From positions 1 through 42,025 of the forward strand of contig CANMJR010000026.1 of assembly GCA_947498025.1 (NCBI GenBank): a DNA stretch of 42,025 bases. The letters run 5' to 3'. A program made the position numbers and the translations under genes. Source of the DNA: Helicobacteraceae bacterium (GTDB taxonomy: Bacteria > Campylobacterota > Campylobacteria > Campylobacterales > Sulfurimonadaceae). Below are positions 19,670-27,772 of the stretch, in pieces. The notes under the pieces are model-generated. The model saw only the letters and a program-made list of their open reading frames with translations. It was not told the origin of the DNA and made no database searches. Each line of letters starts with the position of its first letter. Within the stretch, counting starts at the first letter, position 1.

Positions 19670-20028
19670 GTAAGAAAAAAAATTCTTTTTTTATCTAATC
19701 CAATAACTATGTCTATAAAAGTAGGTGTCACACACTCTTTTATTCATTTTCTTATTTTTTTTCTTCAACTATTTTTTTAGAATTTACGAAACTAATTATG
19801 TATCCATCAATGATTAATAGAGTGTTTCGTCATTCTTTCTTGGCACTTGACCGTCATGGAACACAGACGAAAGAATCTAAAAAAAGAGTTTTGCAAGAAG
19901 TCTATTAAACAATTAGTTGGTTTTAATTTTTAGTGGATGGCGATGATGAATACTAGAGAGAGATACCGCTTCTAACAAAAATATAAGCACATGTTGGGTA
20001 AAATAACTCAAAAATATTTGGACAATTT
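19670..20028. other. Non-coding gap with inverted repeats and a gene remnant
   Basis: This 359-base stretch holds no confident gene. It contains nested inverted repeats built on ACGAAA: ACGAAAC (19786-19792) with GTTTCGT (19824-19830), TTTCGTC (19825-19831) with GACGAAA (19866-19872), and ATTCTTTC (19832-19839) with GAAAGAAT (19869-19876). A 36-codon frame (19798-19908) reads FLALDRHGTQTKESKKRVL in its middle, which looks like real protein sequence, but it lacks a ribosome site and stops early. It probably marks a decayed mobile or accessory gene. The last 30 bases hold the candidate lysA promoter. Confidence 0.5.
19999..20004 (+). promoter_or_regulatory. Candidate -10 box for the lysA operon
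   Basis: TAAAAT lies 24 bases before the lysA ATG, at the end of the accessory gap. It is a one-mismatch -10 hexamer without an evident -35 element. A promoter is expected here because lysA heads a tight run of genes. Confidence 0.35.
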
Positions 20029-21237
20029 ATGATTAATTTTAAAGATTTAGCAAAAGAGTATAAAACTCCCCTCTATGTGTATGATTTGGACTACATGAGC
20101 TCTCAGTACAGTGAACTCAAAGAGGCTTTTAAAGGGAGAAAATCTCTTCTTGCGTATGCCGTAAAAGCAAACTCTAACTTAAGTATTGTAAAACATTTTG
20201 CAGATTTGGGAAGCGGGGCGGATTGTGTCTCTATCGGTGAGGTTCGCCGTGCATTTTTGGCAGGTGTCCCACACTATAAAATTATTTTTAGCGGTGTCGG
20301 CAAGAGCGATGATGAGATTCGCGAAGCGATAGAGAGCGATATTTTATATATAAATGTTGAAAGCGAAGCAGAGCTTGGACGCGTTGAATTGATTGCAAAA
20401 GAGCTAAACAGAGTATGCAGAATAAGCATAAGAGTAAATCCAAACATAGACCCGAAGACCCACCCCTACATCTCGACGGGGCTACATGACAACAAGTTCG
20501 GAGTGGATATAAACAGTGCGAAGAGAATGTATATTTTTGCAAATAACTCTGCGCATTTAGATCCCGTAGGAATCCACTTTCACATCGGCTCTCAACTCAC
20601 GGAACTCGGTCCAATAAGAGAGTCTGCTGAGATTGTGGCTGATTTGGTTCGTTCACTCTCAACTATCAAAATAGATTTGAAATTTTTTGACATCGGCGGC
20701 GGTCTCGGCGTGCAGTATAAAAACGAAGTTACGATTAAACCTTATGATTATGCACAAGCGATTTTAGGCACTCTGAATGCCCTTGACATGACAATTGTTT
20801 GTGAGCCGGGAAGATTTTTAACCGCAAATGCAGGTTACTTTTTGACTAAAGTTTTGTATGAAAAACATAACGGTCAAAAAAGATTTGTTGTAGTGGATGG
20901 CGCCATGAATGATTTGATTCGCCCTAGTTTATACAATGCGTACCACAAAATTGAGGCTATTACAGAGTCAAAAGAGGTGGAGACTCTGGCGGATGTGGTT
21001 GGTCCCGTTTGTGAGAGCGGAGATTTTTTAGCAAAAAATTACTCTCTGCCTAAGTTAGAGCATAATGATTTGCTTGTTGTGCACAGTGCAGGTGCCTATG
21101 GATTTGGCATGGGGAGCAACTACAACACAAGAGGAAGAAGCGCCGAGATTGCTATCAAAGGCGGTGTCGTAAAAGTGATTCGCAAACGAGAGAGTTTTGA
21201 AGATTTGATTGCACTAGAGAGAGAGTTTTTAAACTAA
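20029..21237 (+). CDS. lysA: Diaminopimelate decarboxylase
   Basis: This 402-residue PLP enzyme makes lysine from meso-diaminopimelate. The PLP lysine is in YAVKANSN near residues 43-50. GIHFHIGSQ, FDIGGGLGVQY and CEPGRFL follow, and GPVCESGDFL with GAYGFGMGSNYN lies in the C-terminal barrel. Length is typical. The stop codon overlaps the next start (TAATG), so it is coupled to the HAD gene. I recall lysA-HAD-pheA-hisC-fliF in this order in C. jejuni. Confidence 0.96.
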   Translation: MINFKDLAKEYKTPLYVYDLDYMSSQYSELKEAFKGRKSLLAYAVKANSNLSIVKHFADLGSGADCVSIGEVRRAFLAGVPHYKIIFSGVGKSDDEIREAIESDILYINVESEAELGRVELIAKELNRVCRISIRVNPNIDPKTHPYISTGLHDNKFGVDINSAKRMYIFANNSAHLDPVGIHFHIGSQLTELGPIRESAEIVADLVRSLSTIKIDLKFFDIGGGLGVQYKNEVTIKPYDYAQAILGTLNALDMTIVCEPGRFLTANAGYFLTKVLYEKHNGQKRFVVVDGAMNDLIRPSLYNAYHKIEAITESKEVETLADVVGPVCESGDFLAKNYSLPKLEHNDLLVVHSAGAYGFGMGSNYNTRGRSAEIAIKGGVVKVIRKRESFEDLIALEREFLN

Positions 21238-22049
21238 TGTATTTCATAGATGTTCAGGGCACACTTATCAGCGACACGGATAAATCACCGATTCGCGGTG
21301 CAGTAGAGTTTATCGACATGCTCAATCAAAATAAAACTCCCTACATGGTTATTACAAATAACACCAAATACAGTTCCAAAGATTTTTTAGCCTATCTTAA
21401 CTCTATCGGTTTTAATTTAACGGCTTCCTCCTATTTAGACCCGCTTATGATGCTCGAACAGAGAGTTTCCAAAGAGGCAGTTGCAGCGTACGGAACCAAA
21501 GATTTTTTGAGCGTTTTAGTCGATATGGGCTATAAACTTGATTACAAAAATCCTAAAACAGTTTTGGTCTCTATAAAAGCGGATTTCACTTCACAAGAGT
21601 ATGCCCAAATGATAGAATTTTTACTCTCGGGCGCATCTTTGGTCGGCATGCATGAGACCTCTCTTTATGTAAAAAACTCTAAAAGATACCCTGGGGTTGG
21701 GGCAATTTTAAAACTTTTAGAGTTCGCAACATCTACTCCCTATGAGGTTGTCGGAAAACCTAGTGTCGCGTTTTACAAGGAGAGTCTGGAACTGATTCGC
21801 AAGCAGGCTCCACACCCCAAGAGTACTTCCTCACATTCGCTCACGGCGACCGCAGAATTTAGCGATGTAACGATAATAAGCGATGATGTAAAGGGCGATT
21901 TAGGCGGTGCAAAAGAGCTTGGGATGAAGACGGTTTTTGTTTTAAGTGGCAAGTATAAGAGCGAAGAGGAGATAGTTCCTTTTTTAAAACCGTCTCTTCG
22001 ACCTGACCATATTTTTGGCGATATGCAAGATATTTTGGAGGCTTTATGA
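21237..22049 (+). CDS. HAD-superfamily IIA (NagD-like) hydrolase with atypical motif I
   Basis: This 270-residue protein has the HAD IIA layout: motif I FIDVQGTL at residues 3-10, motif II VITNNT near 39, the C2A cap, the motif III lysine in VVGKPS, and motif IV ISDDVKGDLGGAKELGM. Motif I reads DVQGT where most hydrolases have DxDGT, so the usual acid-base aspartate is a glutamine. The nucleophile Asp5 is kept. The enzyme may be slow, have another activity, or use another residue. It is sandwiched by one- and four-base overlaps between lysA and pheA, with no obvious pathway link. The substrate is unknown. Confidence 0.82.
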   Translation: MYFIDVQGTLISDTDKSPIRGAVEFIDMLNQNKTPYMVITNNTKYSSKDFLAYLNSIGFNLTASSYLDPLMMLEQRVSKEAVAAYGTKDFLSVLVDMGYKLDYKNPKTVLVSIKADFTSQEYAQMIEFLLSGASLVGMHETSLYVKNSKRYPGVGAILKLLEFATSTPYEVVGKPSVAFYKESLELIRKQAPHPKSTSSHSLTATAEFSDVTIISDDVKGDLGGAKELGMKTVFVLSGKYKSEEEIVPFLKPSLRPDHIFGDMQDILEAL

Positions 22050-23128
22050 ATACATTAGAAGAATGCAGAACTAAAATTGACAGTATCGATAATGAGATAC
22101 TGAATCTGTTAAACAGCAGAATGAAGGTAGTTCAAAGAGTTGGGGAGATTAAGCACGATACAAAAACCGCTGTTTACAGACCGGAGAGAGAAAAAGCTAT
22201 TATTGACAGGCTGACACAAATCAGCAAAAAGAACGATTTTATTCTAAATAAGGGCGCAATCGAGGCAATTTACCTAGAAATTTTTGCCGTTGCCAGAAAC
22301 TTGGAACTCCCTGAAAGAATTGCATTTTTAGGACCGGAGGGAAGTTTTACGCATCAAGCGGCAGAGAGCCGTTTTGGTGGGATGAGCGACTATCTCTCTC
22401 TTGGTTCTATTCAATCCGTATTTAAAACGCTTGAAGCAAAAAGAGCAAAATTCGGTGTTGTACCGATTGAAAACTCCAGAGACGGAATAGTCGGTGAAAC
22501 ACTGGATTTGCTCTCTAAAAGCAGTGTAAAAATTGTAGCAGAGCTCTACATGCCAATCCACATGTCTTTTGCAACAAAAGCGAGAAAAATAGAAGATATT
22601 AAAAAAATATACTCAAAAGACAAAGGTCTTGGGCAGTGCAGAGAGTTCCTCTCAGAACATGGATTTTTAAATATTGAACAGATTCCGGTAGAATCCACTG
22701 CAAAAGCAGCTATTTTAGCAGCAGGAGATCCAACCTCTGCCGCAATCTGCTCTCACATAGCGGCTAAACTCTACTCTATCCCTACTATGTTTGACAACAT
22801 CGAGGATGCGCATGACAATGCAACGCGATTTGTGATACTGAGTGACTTCAAAAATGAAAGAAGCGGTGACGATAAAACTTCGATTTTGGTACGGTTAAAT
22901 GATGCGGCAAAAGCCGGTTCTTTGGTTCATTTTTTGCAGGACTTTTATGATGAAGAGATAAATCTCTCAAAAATAGAGTCCCGTCCTTCAAAAGATGAAT
23001 CGGGTTTTGGCTATTGGTTTTATATAGATTTTTATGGACATATCGACGATGAAAAGGTGCAAAAAGTGCTCTCAAAACATGAGGGTGAAGTAACATGGCT
23101 GGGAAGCTACACAAAAGGGGAGTTATGA
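22046..23128 (+). CDS. pheA: Bifunctional chorismate mutase / prephenate dehydratase (P-protein)
   Basis: This 360-residue enzyme carries the first two steps from chorismate to phenylpyruvate. An AroQ-type chorismate mutase is seen at about residues 1-90 (RTKIDSIDNEILNLLNSR, RPEREKAI). The prephenate dehydratase domain follows (FLGPEGSFTHQAA near 95, VPIENSRDGIVGETLDLL, NATRF with the catalytic Thr-Arg-Phe). The C-terminal ACT domain has ESRPSKDE, the phenylalanine-binding motif, so feedback inhibition is likely. It overlaps the HAD gene by four bases and hisC by four bases. Confidence 0.95.
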   Translation: MNTLEECRTKIDSIDNEILNLLNSRMKVVQRVGEIKHDTKTAVYRPEREKAIIDRLTQISKKNDFILNKGAIEAIYLEIFAVARNLELPERIAFLGPEGSFTHQAAESRFGGMSDYLSLGSIQSVFKTLEAKRAKFGVVPIENSRDGIVGETLDLLSKSSVKIVAELYMPIHMSFATKARKIEDIKKIYSKDKGLGQCREFLSEHGFLNIEQIPVESTAKAAILAAGDPTSAAICSHIAAKLYSIPTMFDNIEDAHDNATRFVILSDFKNERSGDDKTSILVRLNDAAKAGSLVHFLQDFYDEEINLSKIESRPSKDESGFGYWFYIDFYGHIDDEKVQKVLSKHEGEVTWLGSYTKGEL

Positions 23129-24219
23129 AATTTAATAAACATTTAGAAGATATTACAACTTATGAAGCAGGTAAGCCGATTGAGTTGGTTGTGCGAGAGT
23201 TCGGGATAAATCCAAAAGATATAGTAAAGCTTGCAAGTAATGAGAATCCGCATGGCTGTTCACCAAAGGTTACAGTGGCTGTTGGCAATATACTTTCCAA
23301 AATGTCACTCTATCCGGATGACTCAATGATAAAATTAAAAGATGCTTTGAGCTATAAATATGAAGTAACAAATGATAATGTAGTAATAGGTTCCGGAAGC
23401 GATCAGGTTATAGAGTTTGCTATCCATGCGAAAGCCTCTTCGAGCTCTAAGATTTTAATCAACAGTGTTACTTTTGCTATGTACGAGATTTATGCGAAGC
23501 ATATCGGTGCAGAGGTCGTTAGAACGGCATCTGTACACCATGATTTGAATGAGTTTTATGAACTTTACCTTGAGCAGAAGCCTTCAATGATATTTTTATG
23601 TACTCCAAATAATCCTACGGGCGATGCAATAGATGCAAAAGAGTTGTATGCATTTTTGAGAAAAATAGATAGCGATACTTTAGTTGTAGTGGATTGCGCT
23701 TACATGGAGTATGCAATCGGTAAAGATGAGAGCAAAAAAGTGGAGCCTAAAAATTTAATCGCTGAATTTGATAATGTGCTCTACCTTGGAACATTCTCCA
23801 AAGCGTACGGGCTTGGGGGAATGAGAGTGGGGTACGGAATCGCTAATCCTAAAATAATAAAAGAGCTTTATAAACTGAGACCGCCGTTTAATATAACTAC
23901 CCTTTCTCTTGAAGCTGCAACCGTTGCTCTGAGCGATGAGGAATTTGTGCAGATGTGTATTGCAGACAATATTAAAGAGATGAAACGGTACGAAGAGTTT
24001 GCAAAGACACAAAAAATAGATATAATTGATAGCTATACAAATTTTGTAACACTATGTTTAAATAATAACCAAAATTCAACAGAAATATCGAATGCGCTTT
24101 TGCAAAAGGGAATGATTGTCAGAAATTTGAGCAGTTATAATATGAATGCAATAAGAGTAACAATCGGTACAACGGAGCAAAACAGTCGCTTCTTTGAGCT
24201 TTTAGAACAAATAATATAA
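23125..24219 (+). CDS. hisC: Histidinol-phosphate aminotransferase
   Basis: This 364-residue class II aminotransferase converts imidazole-acetol phosphate to histidinol phosphate. It may also transaminate aromatic keto acids, which would suit its place after pheA. Motifs are LASNENPHG near residue 35, CTPNNPTGD with the PLP-contacting Asn, DCAYMEY, the Schiff-base Lys in TFSKAYGLGGMRVGYG, and RPPFN. I take the start at 23125 rather than the upstream 23095 because GGGGAG precedes it and its ATGA overlaps the pheA stop. Fusion to the extra ten residues has no support. Confidence 0.93.
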   Translation: MKFNKHLEDITTYEAGKPIELVVREFGINPKDIVKLASNENPHGCSPKVTVAVGNILSKMSLYPDDSMIKLKDALSYKYEVTNDNVVIGSGSDQVIEFAIHAKASSSSKILINSVTFAMYEIYAKHIGAEVVRTASVHHDLNEFYELYLEQKPSMIFLCTPNNPTGDAIDAKELYAFLRKIDSDTLVVVDCAYMEYAIGKDESKKVEPKNLIAEFDNVLYLGTFSKAYGLGGMRVGYGIANPKIIKELYKLRPPFNITTLSLEAATVALSDEEFVQMCIADNIKEMKRYEEFAKTQKIDIIDSYTNFVTLCLNNNQNSTEISNALLQKGMIVRNLSSYNMNAIRVTIGTTEQNSRFFELLEQII

Positions 24220-24237
24220 CCGCAAAATGGGAATTTA

Positions 24238-25941
24238 ATGGATTTTAAAGTACTTTTTTCACAATTAGTTGTTTTATACACAAAATTAACGAAGCAGCAG
24301 AAGGTAATTATTGCTGCTGCAATAATCGGGATAGTTTCATTCCTGATTTTTATGGTTATTTTTACAGCTAAAAAAAATGCAGATGCTAATAAATATGAAG
24401 TACTTTTTGATTCTCTAAGCGCATCGGATGCCGCAAAAGTTGTTGAGCATTTAGAAAAAGAGAATGTTCCCTATGAGCTCGCGGCAAACAATATTATTAA
24501 AGTTCCAAAAAGCTTTGTTTACAAAGAAAGAATGGCAATAGCCTCTATGGGAATTCCTAAAAATGGCGGAGTTGGTTTTGAACTTTTTGATAAGCAGGAG
24601 TTTGGAGCTACAAGTTTTGATCAAAATGTGAAGTATCTCCGTGCATTAGAGGGCGAGCTAGCCCGTACAATAAACTCCCTTGCCCCTATAGAAACAGCTA
24701 CCGTGAGTTTAGCTCTGCCAAAAGAGACACTTTTTGTAGCGAAGCAAATTGAGCCGAGTGCTTCCGTTATGGTAAAGTTAGTTGATGGAAGCTCTCTTAC
24801 CCCAAAACAGATAAGAGGCATAAAAAATCTTGTCTCAGCGGCGGTTCCAAAGCTGACTCCCGCAAGCGTAATGCTTGTAAACAGCGACGGCGAAACCATG
24901 GGCGATGAAGATGAGATGGCACAAATGAGTGAACTCTCTGCCAGCCAGCAAAAATTTAAAGTCAAAGAAGAAAAAAAACAGCAAGAGAAAATTATTCAGA
25001 TTATTTCCCCTTTTGTCGGCGGAGATAAAAGTGTTATCGCTCAGGTTACAATAGAGTATGATTTTTCTATTCAAAATTCAACTTCGGAGAAGTTTGACCC
25101 TGAGAGTATTGTAAGAAGCGAACAAGTGAGCGAAGAAAAACGCGAGGGCGGTGCGCCTCCGGAAGTCGGCGGAGTTCCGGGAACAGTCAGTAATATAGGT
25201 CCGGTCGAGGGACTAAAAAGTAATCAAAAAAGTGAAAAATATGAAAAAAACAACGGAACAACAAATTACGAGATTGGAAAAACCGTCTCAACTACAAAGT
25301 CGCAATTTGCCAGAATAAAAAGAGTAACGGCAGCCGTCGTTGTGGACGGCAAATATAAATATAAGCTAAAAGAAGACGGAAGTGCTTCGAATGAGTTGGA
25401 GTATGAAGCTCTTGGAGAGAGTGACTTACAGGCTCTTACTTCGTTGGTGAGTCGTTCAATAGGGATTGATGAAACTAGAGGCGACCAAATCTCTGTTAAA
25501 AATTTGCAGTTTAAAGTGGATAAAGCATCTGTTGGAAATGATAATATCTCAGCCGTATTTGCCTTTAGTCAAACATATTTGGCACCGTTTTCTGGGGCAT
25601 TTAAATATCTATTTGTTCTTATTCTCCTTCTCATTGTTTATAAAAAAGTCATGTCTCCCTTTGCACAGAGAATGCTTGAAGTCTCAAGAGAAGAGGATGA
25701 GTTGGATAGACCAATCCTTGCTATTGCCGATGATGAAAATGAAGACCTAGTTGAAAAAGTTCAGGCAATGCGCAAAAAAGTAGAGGATCAACTTGGAGCA
25801 GGCGGTGCATTTAATGAGGATGAGCTTAAGTACGATGTTCTTCTTGAGAAGGTGAAAACGATGGTACAGGATCAACCGGAAGCTATTGGATCTCTTATTC
25901 AAGCGCTTTTATCTGAAGAAATAACAAAGGAACATAAGTAA
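24238..25941 (+). CDS. fliF: Flagellar M-ring protein FliF
   Basis: This 567-residue protein forms the MS ring of the flagellar basal body in the inner membrane. One membrane segment lies at about residues 24-44 and a second at about 455-475. Between them are the ring-building motifs (YEVLFDSLSASDAAKVVEHL, VPKSFVYKERM, the PKRTLF-like region) and a low-complexity Gly-Gly-Pro-rich stretch. The cytoplasmic C-terminus (about 480-567) should bind FliG. It follows hisC by 18 bases and overlaps fliG by one base, starting the fliF-fliG-fliH-dxs run. Confidence 0.96.
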   Translation: MDFKVLFSQLVVLYTKLTKQQKVIIAAAIIGIVSFLIFMVIFTAKKNADANKYEVLFDSLSASDAAKVVEHLEKENVPYELAANNIIKVPKSFVYKERMAIASMGIPKNGGVGFELFDKQEFGATSFDQNVKYLRALEGELARTINSLAPIETATVSLALPKETLFVAKQIEPSASVMVKLVDGSSLTPKQIRGIKNLVSAAVPKLTPASVMLVNSDGETMGDEDEMAQMSELSASQQKFKVKEEKKQQEKIIQIISPFVGGDKSVIAQVTIEYDFSIQNSTSEKFDPESIVRSEQVSEEKREGGAPPEVGGVPGTVSNIGPVEGLKSNQKSEKYEKNNGTTNYEIGKTVSTTKSQFARIKRVTAAVVVDGKYKYKLKEDGSASNELEYEALGESDLQALTSLVSRSIGIDETRGDQISVKNLQFKVDKASVGNDNISAVFAFSQTYLAPFSGAFKYLFVLILLLIVYKKVMSPFAQRMLEVSREEDELDRPILAIADDENEDLVEKVQAMRKKVEDQLGAGGAFNEDELKYDVLLEKVKTMVQDQPEAIGSLIQALLSEEITKEHK

Positions 25942-26966
25942 TGAATTTATCTCCGGCACAGCAAGCTGCTTTTGATGAAATGGATATGGCGGAAAAAGTT
26001 TCTATATTACTGCTGCAGATTGGTGAAGATGCAACTGCAGAATTATTTGCATCCATGAGCGTTGATACTATTACGGAAGTTTCAAAGTATATTGCAGGGA
26101 ACAAAACCATAGAAAAAGCAGTTGCAACGGCTGTTTTGGAAGAGTTTTATGCTATTTTTCAATCGGGTGCCTATATGACATCCGGCGGTATTGAGTACGC
26201 CAGAGAGCTCCTCTATAGAACGCTTGGACCGGAAGAAGCAAAAAGAGTCATGGACAAATTGACGAAAAGTATGCAAAATACTCAAAACTTTTCCTATCTT
26301 TCTAAAATTAAGCCCCAACAGCTTTCAGATTTTATTTTGCATGAGCATCCACAAACCATTGCTCTTATTTTGGCACACATGGATGCATCTGAAGCAGCGG
26401 ATACTCTGAAGTTTTTTTCTGATGATTTAAGAAGTGAGGTAGCCATGAGAATGGCAAGACTAGGAGATATCTCTCCTTCGGTTATTAAAAGAGTCTCTGC
26501 GGTTTTAGAGTCTAAACTCGAGTCTCTTGCATCCTATAAAGTTGAAGTCGGTGGACCCAGAGCTGTTGCAGATGTATTTAACCGTCTTGGTGCAAAATCT
26601 TCTAAATCTACACTTGCTACAATTGAGCAGGTCGATGAAGAGCTTGCAACTCTCATCAAAGAGATGATGTTTACTTTTGAAGATATAGTAACGCTTGATA
26701 AAGCGGCTATTATGGAGATTCTAAAAACTGTTGATAAAAACGACTTGATGCTTGGGCTCAAAAGTGCTCCGGATGAGTTGAAGCAGAAATTCTTCTCTTC
26801 CATGAGTGAGCGGGCAAGAGACTCCTTTGAAGAGGAGATGCAGTTCTTGGGTGCCGTTAAAATGAAAGATGTCGAAGGGGCGCAAAGAAGAATTGTTGAA
26901 GCGGTGAATGGACTTGCAGAGAGCGGAGTGATACAAATGGGCTCAAGTGAAGAGATGGTTATTTAA
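25941..26966 (+). CDS. fliG: Flagellar motor switch protein FliG
   Basis: This 341-residue rotor protein links the MS ring to FliM and generates torque with the stator. The N-terminal FliF-binding domain, the middle EHPQTIALILAHM motif (about residues 133-145), and the C-terminal torque domain with FEDIVTLDKAAIMEIL and the charged SERARDSFEEEM segment are all present. Length is normal. It is translationally coupled to fliF (TAATG) and separated by two bases from fliH. Confidence 0.97.
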   Translation: MNLSPAQQAAFDEMDMAEKVSILLLQIGEDATAELFASMSVDTITEVSKYIAGNKTIEKAVATAVLEEFYAIFQSGAYMTSGGIEYARELLYRTLGPEEAKRVMDKLTKSMQNTQNFSYLSKIKPQQLSDFILHEHPQTIALILAHMDASEAADTLKFFSDDLRSEVAMRMARLGDISPSVIKRVSAVLESKLESLASYKVEVGGPRAVADVFNRLGAKSSKSTLATIEQVDEELATLIKEMMFTFEDIVTLDKAAIMEILKTVDKNDLMLGLKSAPDELKQKFFSSMSERARDSFEEEMQFLGAVKMKDVEGAQRRIVEAVNGLAESGVIQMGSSEEMVI

Positions 26967-26968
26967 CC

Positions 26969-27772
26969 TTGGCAACAATTATTTCAAACAAAGCTATAAG
27001 CGGACATGATGTAATCAAGTACAATTTTAAAGTTTTGCCAATGGGTACGGGAGCGGATGAGCAATCAGACACTTTAATCCCATCTTCCATAGAAGAGAAG
27101 TTTACAAAAGAGAGCACCCCTAACGCAAGGGAAAACAGTGATATTAACTCCAGTGCTTTGAGCCAGAATTCGAAAGATTCACTGATAGAGTCATTGATGA
27201 AAAAAACAGATGACATGTCGTCAAATTTTATAAAAATGCAGATGAAGCTTGAAGATAAAGAGGAAGAACATAAAATAGAGGTTCAAAAGGCTAGGGAAGA
27301 GGCATTTCTTGAGGGTTTAAATGCAGGAAAACAGCAGGCTTCACAAGATACAAATGTAAATGTTGCAAATGGATTAGCCCAGTTTTCGTCTTCAGTTCTT
27401 ACACTTGATAATAGTGCAAAAGAGTTTGAAAAAGCCTTAGATAAAATTAAAAAAGAGCTTATGAGTGCTGCATTAGACATAGCAAAAGAGGTCGTCGGTA
27501 TTGAACTGAGTGCAAGCTCCTCTGAAATAGCAAAAAAATTGTCGGAGGAGCTTATAGGTGAGTTGCAAAGTGCTTCAAAAATAACACTCAGAGTAAATCC
27601 AAAAGACCATGGGGCTCTCTCGGAGAGTGTCGGAAAGTTGTCACATGTTCAAATTCTCTCCGACAGTGCCGTGAGTCAGGGCGGGGTTGTCGCAACCAGT
27701 GATGCAGGAAATATAGACGCACAGATTTCAAAAAGATTTGAGAGAGTAAAGAGGGCAGCTTTAAGTGAATAG
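26969..27772 (+). CDS. fliH: Flagellar assembly protein FliH
   Basis: This 267-residue protein should be the stator-like regulator of the export ATPase FliI. Features are a disordered N-terminus, a charged coiled coil (about residues 70-110, KMQMKLEDKEEEHKIEVQKA), and a C-terminal V-ATPase-E-like domain with LRVNPKDHGAL. The start is TTG, two bases after the fliG stop. No in-frame ATG near the start would preserve the N-terminus, so I accept the rare codon. Longer than many FliH proteins, as usual in this phylum. Its end overlaps dxs. Confidence 0.85.
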   Translation: MATIISNKAISGHDVIKYNFKVLPMGTGADEQSDTLIPSSIEEKFTKESTPNARENSDINSSALSQNSKDSLIESLMKKTDDMSSNFIKMQMKLEDKEEEHKIEVQKAREEAFLEGLNAGKQQASQDTNVNVANGLAQFSSSVLTLDNSAKEFEKALDKIKKELMSAALDIAKEVVGIELSASSSEIAKKLSEELIGELQSASKITLRVNPKDHGALSESVGKLSHVQILSDSAVSQGGVVATSDAGNIDAQISKRFERVKRAALSE

